Source: Helianthus annuus (lineage: Eukaryota > Streptophyta > Magnoliopsida > Asterales > Asteraceae). Taken from it: DNA of 64,000 bases. Below the pieces are notes generated by a model, which was not told where the DNA came from, ran no database searches, and saw nothing but the letters and a program-made list of their open reading frames with translations. The translations under genes and the position numbers were made by a program. Below are positions 35,080-48,744 of the stretch, in pieces. The stretch spans positions 62,669,751-62,733,750 of the forward strand of contig NC_035448.2 in the NCBI RefSeq assembly GCF_002127325.2, given 5' to 3'. Positions within the stretch are counted from its first letter, which is position 1; every line of letters begins with the position of its first letter.

Positions 35080-37835
35080 TGTAACACCCCAGTGTTTCGA
35101 AAGTCAAAGTCAAGATTAAAGTCAAAGGAGGAAAAGATCGCTAATTGCAATCTGTCTCTCCTTGCTCCATTCTGTTTAACTTCTTTGACTTGTAGATAGT
35201 CTATTTTATGTTTTACGTTAGTTGTATTATGTGGAGTAATTGTTAATAATCGCAGTAATCGAGATATATTTATCGCTACGAATCGCTTTAGGACTGTGAA
35301 TAATAGGAAGTAACAATGCGATAAAGTCAATTAAACGCTAATCGAACTAATCTAATCAACATCACGCTCGCAACTCGAAGTTCGCATTTTTGGTGTTTGT
35401 TATACGTGTGTGTGTGCCATATGTGTTATTTCTGCATGTTTACTTATGTTTTGTGTGGTAATCAATCGAATCGCAATCGCAAAACGAATACGAAATAAGG
35501 ATGATTGTATGTTGATATAGTATGATAATTAGTGGAGAAGAGATAGTGCGAGATATGAGTGGTTGGGATTAAAAGTAATTTGACTAGGAAACTCCATCGC
35601 ATCGCATCGCTCGCAATCGAAATCGAAACGGCAAAACTCGGCACGCAAAACACTCAGATCAACGACTGATCGATCAGGCGACCAGCCGATCGACCAGCCG
35701 TTCGATCGGACTGTCGTCCGATCGGACAGGCTGACAGATTGAGCTGCCCAGTCGGCCGGCTAGTCCTTTCCCCTTTTGGAACTCTATAAATACCCATGTC
35801 ATTTTCATTCTTTCCACTTTTGGAAACTCTATGACCGAACAGCCCGTGCTCCGCACCTTTTCTTCGATTTCCCTCGATTCCGGTAAGATCTCATCCTAAA
35901 TCTTGTATTTTCTTAATCTACACGCACTCCTACACCTTTCTATCTTTTAAATCTTAACTTTTAACCGTGAAATCACCAAGATTCAAGGTGTTCTAGGATG
36001 ACATCATCATGTGTTCTTGAAGAACTTCATGTTTTGGCCTCAATCCGCCAAGAACAACTTAGATCTAACCGATTTCCACATAAATTAACAAAGATCTCCC
36101 ATAGATCTAAACATATTCGCAATAAAAAGGATTGAAAGTTGGTTTCTCACTTTCTTTCAACTCTTTTACACTCAATGCACTCAAAACTGATAGAATCGGA
36201 CCTTGTTCTAGTCTCCTACTCATTCTTAGTGTTGTGCTAGTACAAGATCTGGATTCTACTCACGAGACCACCGATTTCAGGTTAACCAAGAACAACCATC
36301 TTGAACCGGTTAACTGGTCGAACTAGGGTGATTCCTATTTGGTCGGGTCACTTAGGTCACGATGGGGTTCTGTTGGCTAACACGTTGTCAAGACGTCTCG
36401 ATAAAACGACAAACAATCAAAACGACCAAGTGTAAGATGAATACGCCGACCAGGAAAGAGTACCGTCCGATCGGACTGCTGTCCGATCGGACAGTCACCC
36501 GAACGACCAGTCAGCCGAACGGCTAACACCTTGGGTCCCACACTTAATCAATTTCAATTGAAGTTTAAGTATTAAACGAATTGCTAACCGATCGGATTAC
36601 CCTTTGGATCATGAGATACTTAAGCTTTAACACTTAAACAATTTTCAACATGTTTAATGCACTAGGAATGCCACCCGATCGCCCAGCTGTCCGATCGAGT
36701 GACAACCTGATGTGAACTTGTTATCGCTGAAGTTGCCAGCCGAACGGGTTGCCAGCCGATCGAACGACCGTCCGATCGACCGACCTGAAAGGTAGAGGTA
36801 CTTCAATGTTTTCAAAATGCTACAACAAAAACTTCAAAAGTCAAACCATCATACACAGACACATCCTTCTCAAAGAAAGAAACAATCCACTCGAACGGCC
36901 ATCCGATCGGATAGCCGTCCGAACGGATTGTCACACGCACGGTCAGCTGTCCGATCGGACTGCCGTCCAATCGACCAACTGTCCGACCCATCAACACTTG
37001 TTTCCGTTTTACGCGTCTCTTATCGTTATGCTATCGTTCTGATCAGGCTAACCTTACTCTCTAAGCGCTCCCTTTAATCCATCAACCGCTGTGAGTATAG
37101 TCGATCCCTTTTTGCTTTCGCACTTTTGGGTGTTACATACGTTATTTATTCTAAATCACATCGAACACACTACGCAATACCATTTTAAACGCAAACCATT
37201 ACCGCATGTTATACGTGACTTAATGAATGCTTGTTTGTTATGTTTACACATGGAATGCTGTCTACCTGCCTTAGCAACGATAGTACTATAGTTTGGACTC
37301 AGCACCCGTTCACACGGGGGTTGTTAAGGACAATTACTTGCATGGATTACAGTGGTGATCATGTATTGCGAACTGCCTTGGGCAGTCAACCCGCAGTCAT
37401 TGGTATCGATAGGTTCATGTCGATAATTAACATGCTTCGTTTTACTCAGTGTACGTGCTGGTTATGCGTAAACTATTTCGAACTCTATATGCTATTATCA
37501 AAGTTGTGTACTCGCATTTACACTATGTGTATTGACTTTTATTTTAACGTATGTGACAGGTGCTTAGGATGTCTATTTGCTTGGAAATCGAGCCTAGGAA
37601 AGAGTCTTAGTAACCAACAAATAGTTGTCTGTACTAAATAAATCTAAGTTGTCGGAACATGAATTTTGTTTTTGAGATATCGAATGTCTGTAATAACTTT
37701 GTTACTTGATGGGTTACGGTATGGGACGTGATATTTAAACTATCTGGTAAATTAGTTGTTATGGAATTTCTCTTGAACAATCTGTTTCGCTCAGTGCCGC
37801 GCCCCGATGTTTCCGCCATCGGTTGGGGTGTGACA
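35080..37835 (+). repeat. Left LTR of Tekay-like element
   Basis: TGTAACACCCCAGTG to GGGGTGTGACA. Carries a TATA box and clusters of CCGATCGG palindromes (35685-35760, 36465-36520, 36670-36990). Frames inside it are spurious. Confidence 0.93.
35785..35792 (+). promoter_or_regulatory. TATA box of Tekay LTR promoter
   Basis: TATAAATA in a CTCTATAAATACCC context, conserved in the right LTR at 53915-53922. Confidence 0.65.
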
Positions 37836-37838
37836 GAT

Positions 37839-37851
37839 TGGTATCAGAGCC
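37839..37851 (+). other. Primer binding site (tRNA-Met)
   Basis: TGGTATCAGAGCC three bases after the LTR end, complementary to initiator tRNA-Met. Confidence 0.9.
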
Positions 37852-39023
37852 ATAACTATAGGGAATTAGGCAAGACTCGACCTAGTCCGGGTCGATGTCT
37901 TAGAGACCTAGTCTATAGTTAGGAACTAATAGACCGACTCATGCATATCCAGTAGGGATTATGTATGATCTTATTTGCCTTTCCTCGTTATTCTCGCCTA
38001 CGCTACACTATCACTGCACTCGACATACCATTTTTGGATAGGCGATTAAGTCGAGATTAGGTGTGAAAACCGCAAACTCTCGATTAAATTGCTTGTTTGA
38101 TCTGTATTTATCTATAAAACGCGAGAATTCGCGTTAAATCAGGAGTGAAATCCATAGTTTAGGGCGAATTTTCATCTCTACTTTATTTAAAATGAGAAAG
38201 AAGTTGTTAAGCCAGGGGTGAAACCCTAACCTTCACGACTTATTCTTGGTTTTACAAACTCTCACCAAAGTCTCGACGGACTCCAATGGCCTAAAGTTCA
38301 CTAATTGACTAGAGGGATGCGTGTCGGATACCCAAGAATCGAGGCAAAAGCACGATCCTGAAAGTCAGAATGTGTACGATAAGCCCTTGGGAATAGTCGA
38401 ATCACTTTGGATAGTCAATGTCTAATAGCCGCAGACAATCTATTTCTCGATTTTATGCGTTTCGATTCTAAGACCGCAACTGCTAACTCTGATGACTCGT
38501 TGATTTTATGTGTTTATATGTACTTACCTGTTTATGTGTTTAAATTTGAAACTTATTCGATTTTTAACTTCATTTCGATCGACACACACGATTCGCATTT
38601 CTTATCTATCTCAAAACGTTAACAAGTCGCTACTACCACAAGGAAACGCTGTATGCTACAATGCTCGCTATACTATACGCTTATACCATACTAATCGATA
38701 TGCTAAACGCGATCGCTATATTCGACAATCGCGGACATTGAATGATAGGTTTCTGTATTCTGAAGCAGTTAGAATGCTCTACATGCTCCTATGTGCCTCT
38801 GTGATTACATGCGTATGTGCTTCTGTATGCTGATAGGCGGACTATGTGCTTATATGTGTTTCCGTGCTTCTGTGATTCTGTGCCCTACGTGTCTATGTGC
38901 ATCTATGCTTATGTGAATATGTGTTTATGTGATTATACGTGCTCCTGAGCTTTAGTATTAGACGTGTGAGGTGAGATTCGATTAAGCTGTGTCTGAGACC
39001 TATGATGATGTCTGTTGCAGACA
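37852..39023 (+). other. Untranslated leader of Tekay-like element
   Basis: About 1.2 kb between primer site and gag ATG, no gene. A TATGTGCTTCTGTG-type degenerate repeat occurs at 38785-38945. Confidence 0.6.
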
Positions 39024-39987
39024 ATGTCGTCATCTGGACACTGTCATCCACGACTCACTCGCCAAGAACAACGGGACAAACGCCTTGCTGCCATCCTCGC
39101 TAAGCAAGTGGCCAAGGTTGTGCCTCAGATTGTGAGTGAAATTTACGAGAATGTTAGTAAATCGTCTGAGGAGTCTAGAACCGAAGCTCCTAAAGTTGCT
39201 CCCAAGACTGCTTTCAGCTTCAAGCAATTCAAGGCATGCGGTCCAAAGGAATTCACCGGAGAAGATGGCCCAACAGCTATGTTTCAATGGTTTGATTCCA
39301 TCGAAGTCACCTTGCGCCAAAGCGGCTGTCCTGGAAATCTCCGTACCCTAAACGCAACTGGCGTCTTCCAGTCCCGCGCTCTAGACTGGTGGACGGCCGA
39401 ACGAAACAAACGCGGGAATGCTGTAGCTTATGAGCTGACTTGAGAAGAGTTGAAAGCCATCATGATGGACGAATCTGCCCTCCCCATGAACGCCAAAAGC
39501 TGGAGGACGAGTTTTGGAATATAAAGCAGAAGGATGGAGACAACGCGGCCCTGACTGCTCGCTTTAAGCATCTCAGCATCATCTACCCCGATCAGGTGAA
39601 GACGTCTGATATGGCGATTAAGAAGTACATTCGAGCTCTACCCGACTGTGTTGCTGGTTTCGTTCATGCCGCAAAGACAGCAACGATTGAAGAAACTTAC
39701 TTGCTTGCCGCTGAAATCAACGACAAGCGGGTAAAAGCTGGCTTTTGGGATAAGCCCTCCAAGTCTCTGCATAAAGCTACCACCGCACCAACCGCTGAAA
39801 CCGCCACCGCTCAATCATCAAAGTCCTCACGCCGCAGAAAGAAGAACAACAACAGCAGCTCCAACAACAAGAACTGTGCTGTCACTACCACTGCTGCCCC
39901 TCTACAAGCCGTAGCGGCTCAGCAGCAGTCCCACCACCGTCCAGCACCAATCACTTACGCACCGCCTGCAAAGCGTGCATACACAGG
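39024..39987 (+). pseudogene. Tekay gag, broken and interrupted
   Basis: ATG at 39024 (MSSSGHCHPRL). The Retrotrans_gag core includes EFTGEDGPTAMFQWFDSIE, ALDWWTAERN, then FKHLSIIYPDQVK and YIRALPD. A TGA at 39441-39443 replaces the Trp normally found in ELTWEEL. A 1-base deletion follows near 39472, so the reading frame shifts. A basic Lys/Asn-rich linker precedes the zinc-knuckle region, which resumes at 49475 on the far side of the Copia insertion, in register once the 5-bp target duplication is discounted. Gag would form the cytoplasmic particle. Confidence 0.88.
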
Positions 39988-40712
39988 TGTAGGTCCCGTT
40001 TTTCCGGTGGATCGATAACGTAAACCTATCCTTGTTTATCACAAACACGGTGACGGGTGCGGAATCCCCGTGACGGTGCAAACCAAACAAAGTGTAAAAC
40101 ACACGCGTAACCAAAAGATTCAATATCTATTGATTAGGGATGAGTACAACCAGAAACATATACAAACAATGTTTTAAAGACTCTCTCTCAAAGTCTCGGC
40201 TCTCGTCACTCGTCCAAGTTTCACACAGAAACTAAGAGAGCTATATATACTATACACAGACACAGACTTGACAAAACTAAACAGGAACTTGGCGAAACAA
40301 ATCAAAGTCGACGAAACAAAAGTGTTTCGTCACCTAAACATTCATTTCTAATTTTTTTTCGTCGTTGGTGTTGAAGCCCAAAGGCAGTCAGAGGCCCAAT
40401 TCAAGGTCAAAGCCCAAATGTGGTGTCTCGGCCCAAAGTTGCGTTTCATCGACAACTGATTTTATCACAAATTTTCATTTTCAACATAATGACAAAACTA
40501 GTGACATCATCATGACATCACTAAGGTGATGTCATGGTGATGTGTCGGCGGGAAAGGCCGCGGCGCTTCGTGCTTCGCGTGTCGAACTCTGGGGCGCACG
40601 ACGGAGGAATGTCATGACGTCGGGCTTGAGCCGGACATAACCGTGTCGAAACCAAATCGAACCAAGCCGAGTCGACCTGAGCCGAGTCGTGTCCACACAA
40701 AGTGTATCAACA
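39988..40712 (-). repeat. 3' LTR of gag-only Copia element
   Basis: 725 bp. A TATATATA box at 40242-40249. By eye about 16 of 725 positions differ from the other LTR (roughly 2%). Confidence 0.93.
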
Positions 40713-40725
40713 AACTCCCCCTTGG

Positions 40726-43384
40726 ACACTACTCGTGATGGTTCGTCTTCTATGATGGTTCGTCTTCTGTGATTGTTCGTCTTCTGTGTCTTTCATGTCG
40801 GAGGATCTTCAAAGCCTTCACGCGTCGTAAGAAGAAAGTGTATCAACAAACTCCCCTTTTCATTTAGGAAGTGTGTTAACAAACTCCCCCTTAAAATGAA
40901 CTCTCCATTGAGTTATGCTCGTGAATCTTTTGATCGTCAATACTTCAGATCCTTGTGGTGTTGATGAAGGGTCAGCGGCAATTCGATCATCTTTATCTTT
41001 TGAGTGCCTTCACGTTGTGTCTTCATTCCAAAGCTTGTCATCGAACATGTTCTCCTCGCCTTTAGCATCTGCACACGCAAGAAATCTAAACGCATAATGA
41101 AAACAACCGCTTGGAATATAGTTTCCATAAACAAATGACACATATGCGATCAAATCTCAATCAAACACCGACCGACAACAGTTTGAAAGTTTAGAAAATG
41201 ATCAATTTTAGTCCTTTAACTTTCAAAACATGTTAACTTCGACTGTTTATGAAGGTGCAATTGTTTTTCCGGCTTACGATCAGGATTTTGGGTAGGATAG
41301 ACTCGAGTTCCAACATCGGTCAATCAAAAATAAACTAGAAGCAAAATCTTTTTGGATTTTATTAAGTTTATATTAAAACACACCTAAAATATTTTTGGTA
41401 TTTTTCATTTTTCAAATGTAAAGACGGAAAACAATAAGTAAATATATACAAAGATGCGGAAACTGAAAGCAGTAAATAAAAATTACATACATTCTTTTTG
41501 CGAGTTTCGAGGGTAAGAGAATCATGTCAGTGTATGGTCACGCCAAAACGCTCTTTGTGTTCTATTAGTTAACATTAAGATAAGCATCCTATAACGATTA
41601 TCGGTATTGTTATCCACATAAGCTCAACTTATCAGATGTAATCATGGCGAGAGGATACGATTAAGTATGATTTATACTTACCGACCGGTGTTCATCCACA
41701 CACGACACATTTCCGTATCAAGGTATGCACGAGGGTTCATCTTACCGGTGAGTATACCGATTATCATCTGTTTGACCGTATATGATGTGAGATACTCACT
41801 TATTTTGTTTGAAAACAAGCCCTATGTGATAGAATCACTTATTGACGAGGAACTTGATTTTCGATGCATGAAGGGCACAGGAGCAAGTCCGTGAACAGGT
41901 CAGTACTTTCTACAGTAGAGAGACGAACTTGACTCCCGGATAAATGTGATATATTATCACTTATTTGTTGGACATGTGATTGTTGATCACTTATTGAGGT
42001 CGAATGCAATATGTACACGTATGTATAGTATCATGGAAGATCTAGACTTGCGTCCCCGTTTTTTTTCGGTAAAAGATACAACCATGATACCCAGATGATA
42101 AGCAGCATAAAGACCGAATATCTCAGAACCTCAGCAATCTCTCAAACGAAATTTCGGTACTAAGACCATATGCCAATGTGCGGTTCCCACACAGTCTTCA
42201 GTCGATTAAGGTTTATATCACCCTGCACACTTTAAAATGATTATGAGCCTACCGATACATCTTATATAGAGCTGCATATCGTTTTTCATTTTAAGTTCAG
42301 TTTAAAGAAGTTTCAACAGACCACTGATGTACTATCATTTTCTCTTTTTCTCGCCAGGAAACTCATTTTTGTTTTTCTATTGTTTTTGTGTTTTTTAAAT
42401 TTTTCGATGTTTTTGGATTTTTTAAATTTTGGATTTACTCCCCCTAAAATCAACAAACTATGACAAATTTAAAAACACAAAGGTATTTACAAAAAAAAAA
42501 ACGATTTCCCGATGTCGGTTAACTCATGTTTTACCTCAATGCCGTTTACCAAAATTAATTTTAATCAGAAATGATTTATCGGATTTTGGAAAAATGAGTT
42601 GGCACGTCGGTAAGCGGTGCAGACCATGACAACATTGACGAGTTTCGTAATGAAACAATCACGTGTGAGGTGATATTCGAGATCAACGTGTCTGGCCAAA
42701 GAGTGTTGTACAAGATGATAATAATTCATAAAGCAGTTTAAAAAATCGACAATTATAGGAGAGATTAAAAATTTAAAAACCGTATCCTGCAACTGCTTCG
42801 TGCATTGCAATGAATCTGAGTGCTCTCCTAAACTGGATATCCACCCGGTGTGGATTTCAAGGTCAAATTTTTGTAGCTACTTCAAATAATCCGAGAAAAC
42901 TCTTCACAGCAACAAGATCATAAACCTCCGGGTCCGGCTGGTCTTCCATATTGCACCAGCGAAGGTCTTTGACTTTCTCTTTGAGAAGAAGTGTGCGGTT
43001 GTTCAATCCATGCCAAGGCATCCGCACACCCGATTGGTTTGTTCAACAAACACATTTTCTTCAAATCACACCGCGAAGAAATGTACACTGCATGTTCATC
43101 TTGTTGATTTTGAACATCAGACGTGCTGCAGGTGCGTACATTTTGATTGAATCTATCCTGGGGACCCGATCAAAGCCTTTAGCAATCACACTTTTGGAAT
43201 GATTTTTCATTTTGTCGAAGTTATCAATTTCTTTCAACAGACAACTCTGTTTCCCCTTTCTTTTTCTCTCCATCAAAGGCAATAATTTCTTTTGTCGCCT
43301 ATCTTGTGCAAGGACGCTCCACTATCAACAATCTTACGACTATCGAAAGTTCCTCCTGGAACATCCTACACACTCACTCTGAGA
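40726..43384 (-). other. Region where pol would lie, no coding sequence
   Basis: About 2.7 kb between the gag stop and the polypurine tract. No DTG/DSG protease, no YVDD RT, no integrase motif on either strand. A GCGAGAGG..ACCGGTGAG-type segment and AT-rich sequence are seen, nothing nameable. Confidence 0.6.
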
Positions 43385-46300
43385 TTAGTTGGAGAGGGGG
43401 ACCCAAGCCTTCATAGACTTGGGTTGCCCCTGAGAATCAAGAAATGTAATTTCAATTTCCTGATGATTTTTAAACACAGCACCTCCCCCTGAACTTTCAC
43501 CCGTTTTAGGTTTCCAAGTTTGTTTTTGTTTACCAGATTGAGTTTTGTAAACAGATTTTGAAACTTCTGGTTTTGAAGATTGTGATGAACTTGGTTCCTT
43601 TTTGACCGTTTTGACTTCAGATTTTAAGGCCTTTTCAACAGCTTTGAAGTTTTGACGTCGTTGTTTCGTTTCTTGTTCCTTAACAGTTCTTTTATCATGT
43701 TTTGGTGAAACGGGACGACGTTGAGGGTGAACTTTTTTAGGTGGTGCTCTTTCAATAAAATTTGGTTTGGGTGAGTTTGTGCAGTCTTTAATGATGTGCC
43801 CAAACTTCCCGCATTTGAAACACGTTCTCCTTTCAACAAACTTAGGAGAATTTGATCGACTAGCAGATGTCGAATCTGTAGAACCTGAGGTACTTGCTCT
43901 TTCATCACACCCATTTGTATGTTGAGTGTAATTGTTTTGACCGTCACGTTTTAAAATCTTGACTTGTTGGATAAAATCGGTGTTTGATTTGTTTTCAAAA
44001 GTCTCAATTTTATCCGTACCCTTTGATGCTACAAATTTGACATTACTGTTTTTCTTCTGATAACGAGCTCCTTTTGTTTCAAATTTTGATTTAGAAACGT
44101 TAGGCCTTTGAGCTCGTTGAACTGGTTGTTTGCCCTTAGCAGCAATAGGTTGTTGTTTTGTCGGTGATTTTTGATTTTCGAATTGTTTCCTGATTTCAGC
44201 TTTTGGAATTGGATCACATTGTGTTACCACAACTCCGGGGATGGTCTTTCCCAAAAATTTATTCGTTTTGTCTTCAAAAACTTTATCAATCAAAGATGGA
44301 TTGACATTTTTAATTGGAAAATCATTGTCCGAATAAATTTTAGCATCACCGACCAAAGTATACAACACGTTATTGCTCTTAACCGCAAACACACATTCTT
44401 TGTCATCCTTGACATTCTTGACAGGATCTATCACTTGCTTGGAAACAGGTTGCACAGTAGGAGTAGGAGGATCACACAGAATATGATTCTCAATTGGAAT
44501 TTCTACTCCTTTCGTCTCATCAAGTGATTCATCCTGGTCATTCACATCTGATTCATCATCTGAAGAATCATAGTCCTCAATGGTTGGAGGACTTTGATTT
44601 GAAGCACATGATGACTTTTCTTTGTTATCAGATGAGCCCTCCGATGAATTATCCGGTTTGAACCCTAGGCCAGTAGTAACATCCTCATAATCGAGAGGCA
44701 CACTGGGTTCATACCGAGGCATCCTCTTCATCGGGCATTTTGGTATAGTTGTGTCTCAAAGGGGGTGGACACGCCTTATACCCTACGCCTTTCACGTTCC
44801 CTTTCAGTTGTTGAACGTCAATTATGTGATCGAGCACAAATCGGGAGTTAGAATAACTCTCCAATTTTTGCTTGATAGTATCATGCTCGCATTTGGCAAT
44901 GGCTAGTTCCTTTTTGGTTTCCTCAACAATGTTAATGTATTCGTTAATACTAACTTGTTTATGATAAACAACTTTGTTTACTTCGGAAACGCTTTTCTTT
45001 AAGGTTTCAATTACAGATTTAAATTCCTTTTCGTTTCGAACTAAACCAATATTTGCCTCTTTCCATTTAGACAGTTCAACAACCAAACTCTGATTGTGAC
45101 TATGAACCGTTTCAGATTCACGTTTCAAATCAGCACATTTAAGTTTCATATCAGCACAATCACTACATATGCTAGGAGTTTCAGATTTTACCTGACTCGT
45201 AGAGGCTGAGACATTTGCCATAAAGGCAGTTTGACAAGAAAAAGATCCATCTTCAGAATTATAATCTCCAGCATTCGAGCCTTCTTCATCCGAACTCCCG
45301 CTATAACCCGAGCTATTATCGCTTTCAGCAAATTCTTCTTTGTGAACATGCTTGATGTGGTTGATGATTTTTGCATAACAGGCAGTTCCACCTCCTTGAT
45401 TACCATCTCCGAATTGTACACACCAATTACATCCTTCATCAGCTTGAACAGTCAATGCTCGATTGGTGTTTGATGCTCCAGACTGGTTCTGGTTGGTGGT
45501 GTTGTTCACAGCTACTATCCCTTTTCCATGGTCATCTTGATTGGCATTGGAAGTACTTGTCTGATTTCTGAATGGATTATGGTTTCCTTGTCTGCTTGGC
45601 CGAGTGCACTCACGTTTGAAGTGTCCCCTTTCGCCACAATTGAAACAAGTAACCGCATTGTTATCAAACCCGTACTTCGTATCATTCTTGCCTTCCAATG
45701 AAGTTCTTCCTGTTTGAGCCATGAAATCCTTTGCCCGTCTAACAGCACTTGCAAACGCCCACTTGATATCCATTAACTCCATTTCATCACGGTCTATCTG
45801 CTGATAATCTTCATTGGTCATATTGATGTTTCCAATGTGACCTGCCACCAATCCACAATATGAACTGAACATTGTGTTGAGAAGTTCCAAATGTTCCTTA
45901 GCAACTTCTACACAGACTTTTGAAAGATTGGAAGTATCAACTCTGACAGTGTTGGTGTTTTGGAGTGAAGGATTGTTGATATAATGTGCTTGTTGATGTT
46001 GGGCTTGTGGTTGGGGTATGGATTGCGACATATAAGCACTTTGATTCCACTGTGGTTGGGCTTGATTGAACTGTGGAAACGGAGATGAGCTTGTGTTGGA
46101 CACAAACGCTGTTTGAAGCTTCGGTTGCTGAATAGAACTAGCTGAAGGACCAAAACCAGGCAAATGCATTTCTGTGTTTTGAGGAGGTGCAATCATTTTA
46201 GCTTTCCGGATTTCCTCTTCGTTCTTGTGCTCCAACTTCTGAATGAATTCATAAAGGGTGCCATTGGCTGTATCCATAGCGCCCGTATGCTTAAGAAGTT

Positions 46301-47014
46301 CAATGAAAGGACTCCACTTAGGAGGCAGAGCATCAGCAAACCATGCAATCATTTCCTGATGAGTTGCAGCAACATTATAAGAACACATTTCACTAATCAA
46401 ATGATAAAAGCGAGAAGTCTATCATTTAGAGTTTCATTATCCAAGAATCGAAATGATTCAAACTCTTTCTTCAATAGATCATGGCGTGTCTTTCTAGAAG
46501 CTGCATTTCCTTCTCCTCTTGCTACCAATGCATCCCATAAACTTTTCGTGGTCTTATAATAGGAGAATTGATGGTAGATGTCTTTGTGAAGTGCTTGAGT
46601 GAGAATAGCATACGCCTTCTTCTCCAGATCATATGCCTTTTTGTCGTTTTCAGGCATATTAGTAAAACCCGCTGAAGTTGATGCTGCTACTTCGAGGGCA
46701 GGGTTGCATTCATTAATGAAACATGTCCAAAGTTCGCTGCTTTGCCCTTGAACGTATGTGTGGAAACGACCCTTCCATGATGGATAGTCGTTCATGTGAT
46801 TTAACTTTGGCGGCCGATTGTTGCTACCCATCTCACTCTCACTGAGCAATAGACTTTGAATGCTCTGATTTTGATTCGACACCAATGCCCATTGACTTGC
46901 ACTTATTGACTGTTGTTGTCGAGGTATGGTACTCGCTAAATATTCGGCCATCGAAGTCTGTTTTTGAACCGGTTGTGAGTCCGTACTCCAATCCCATGGA
47001 CTCGTGCAGCTCAT
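43385..47014 (-). pseudogene. Large Copia gag with two zinc knuckles and two frameshifts
   Basis: Three consecutive minus-strand frames: 47014-46397 (205 codons), 46400-44709 (563) and 44731-43385 (448). The first holds the Copia gag start (LNHMNDYPSWKGRFHTYVQG, then KTTKSLWDALVARGEGN). The second continues it (MISEMCSYNV, FADALPPKWSPFIELLKH), with a knuckle CFNCGERGHFKREC at about 45610-45655 and a predicted coiled coil before 44800. The third has acidic and basic linkers and a knuckle CFKCGKFGHIIKDC at about 43785-43830. The first break fits one missing T in a T run near 46405; the second, at 44709-44731, is a small indel. Apart from these the gag is open over about 1,200 codons, much larger than typical Copia gag. 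Confidence 0.85.
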
Positions 47015-47835
47015 ATTTGATGTATGAAATGGAAAACCTGGTCAAATACTTGAATTCAAACTGTTATCACACTTTTGCAAGGCCACTGTTTAAAAACTTT
47101 AATAAGTTGGATGAAACCCAAAGCTTAAACAAATTTGCGATGAGACTCAAAGACAAATATTGATCCACCAAACAAACTTTCACCCACTTCACTTTCTTTT
47201 TTATCTCTTTGAATCTTGTCCCAACTAAGATTTATCCATTGCCAAATCCCAAGAATGAATAACACTTAAATGTCACAGCCCAAAACAAGAATTAAATTGT
47301 TGAGGCCTAATGATCAAAGATTCGGCCCAAGTCAACAACCCTATTAAACATCAGCCGCTAATCATATTCAGTATCAATTAAAGTTGCCGGCCACTATCTT
47401 TGAATTAATTGAATAGTTAACACTATTATCATCAACCAAATTAAAAAGATGGTTGCATGCTTCGAGATCTGTGATCATCAATGAACTAAGGTTGCATGTG
47501 ATATAATGACAATTTGCATGTAAATGTCAGACCCACCAAAGTCTTTGATCCAAGTTGTGAAATGAAAGTTATCGGCCCAACACATGCAATCCAATCTGAT
47601 CACTATTAAAAGTAAGAAATTAATATGATTGGACCAATACAGCACATGGCAATCTGATTACCAAGAATTTTTGTTGGACCTATAAGCACATGCAATCTGA
47701 TAAGCACATGCAAGAATCTGATCACTATTAAATGCAACAAGTTGATTCCCACTCACAACCTTTTGTTTTATTCAGCCACTTTCTTACATGATGAAGAATC
47801 TTGATTTAATAAATTACCAAAGAAGCTTATGGTGG
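47015..47835 (-). other. Untranslated leader of gag-only element, gene-proximal part
   Basis: No gene. AT-rich sequence with repeated CACATGCAATCTGAT-type segments (47580-47720). Confidence 0.5.
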
Positions 47836-47841
47836 ACAAGG

Positions 47842-48245
47842 ATCGACGAAACAAGATTTGTGTGTGTGTGCGACGAAAATGGTTTGATGACTTGATGTTC
47901 GACGAAACTCAAATGTTTCCACTTTAATCGACGAAACAAGAAGTTTATTAAATGGTGCGACGAAACTCAATTGTATCTGACTAAACTGTTTGTTCTTCCT
48001 GGTCGACGAAATGAAAAGTTTTGATGTGAGCGACGAAACAGATTGAAGTTTTGATGTCGACGAAAACACTCTGATTGAGTGACGAAACAGAATGAGTTTT
48101 ATTGTCGACGAAACACTATATTTGTATGTGACGAAACTGGATCATTATCCTGGTCGACGAAACAGGTTTTGTTTGTGTGAATGACGAAACAGAATTTGTT
48201 AAGTCCGACGAAATAGTTTTGGGTTGAGTGGGACGAAACGAAAAC
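47842..48245 (-). repeat. GACGAAA interspersed array in the leader
   Basis: About 15 copies of (T/G)(C/G)GACGAAAC on the plus strand (TTTCGTC in element sense), spaced about 20-35 bp with unrelated spacers. The same motif occurs several times in each 725-bp LTR (e.g. GTCGACGAAACAAAAGTG). Confidence 0.85.
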
Positions 48246-48730
48246 TCTGAATGGATAAGGTTTGGGAGAGTTGGTGAGATATTTTTGAAGCTTTATCCTT
48301 CTCTTTGACACAGACACGATTTTTCAAACTGCCATACCTATCTTCACCGAACACACATCACACCATACCTTTGAACACAATTTTCAACCAACATGTAATT
48401 TAATTCCCAAACAATTTAAACAGTTACTTCACTAGAGATTGAAAAGTGGATATCTTTAAGAACACACTTGAATATAAGATGAACTCGATGAAGATAAGAA
48501 GATTTCGGTCACTGAATAATTTTCCGAAACCCGAAAAACCACAAAACTTTTACTAAAAACCCGGTGTATCACAAGAACAATCAATTTAACAAGGTTTTTG
48601 ATAAAACTTTTGGCAAGATAACAAGGTTTTCACTGATTTTAGCCACTTTTTCAGAAAATATATGAATTTTTCAATAACAACTCGATAAAAACCAAAACTT
48701 GTTTGGTTTTAAAAAAGGATTAGAGCCAAA

Positions 48731-48742
48731 GCTCTGATACCA
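48731..48742 (-). other. Primer binding site of gag-only element
   Basis: TGGTATCAGAGC on the minus strand, two bases from the LTR boundary. Confidence 0.9.
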
Positions 48743-48744
48743 AT

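Noticed and set aside
36749..37641. Frames inside the Tekay LTR, duplicated at 54878-55765
   Set aside because: They are repeated because the LTR is repeated; their content follows the CCGATCGG clusters and no domain is visible.
43385..44731. Third gag frame as a separate gene
   Set aside because: It overlaps the preceding gag frame by a few codons and continues the same protein type after an indel; it lies inside one retrotransposon.
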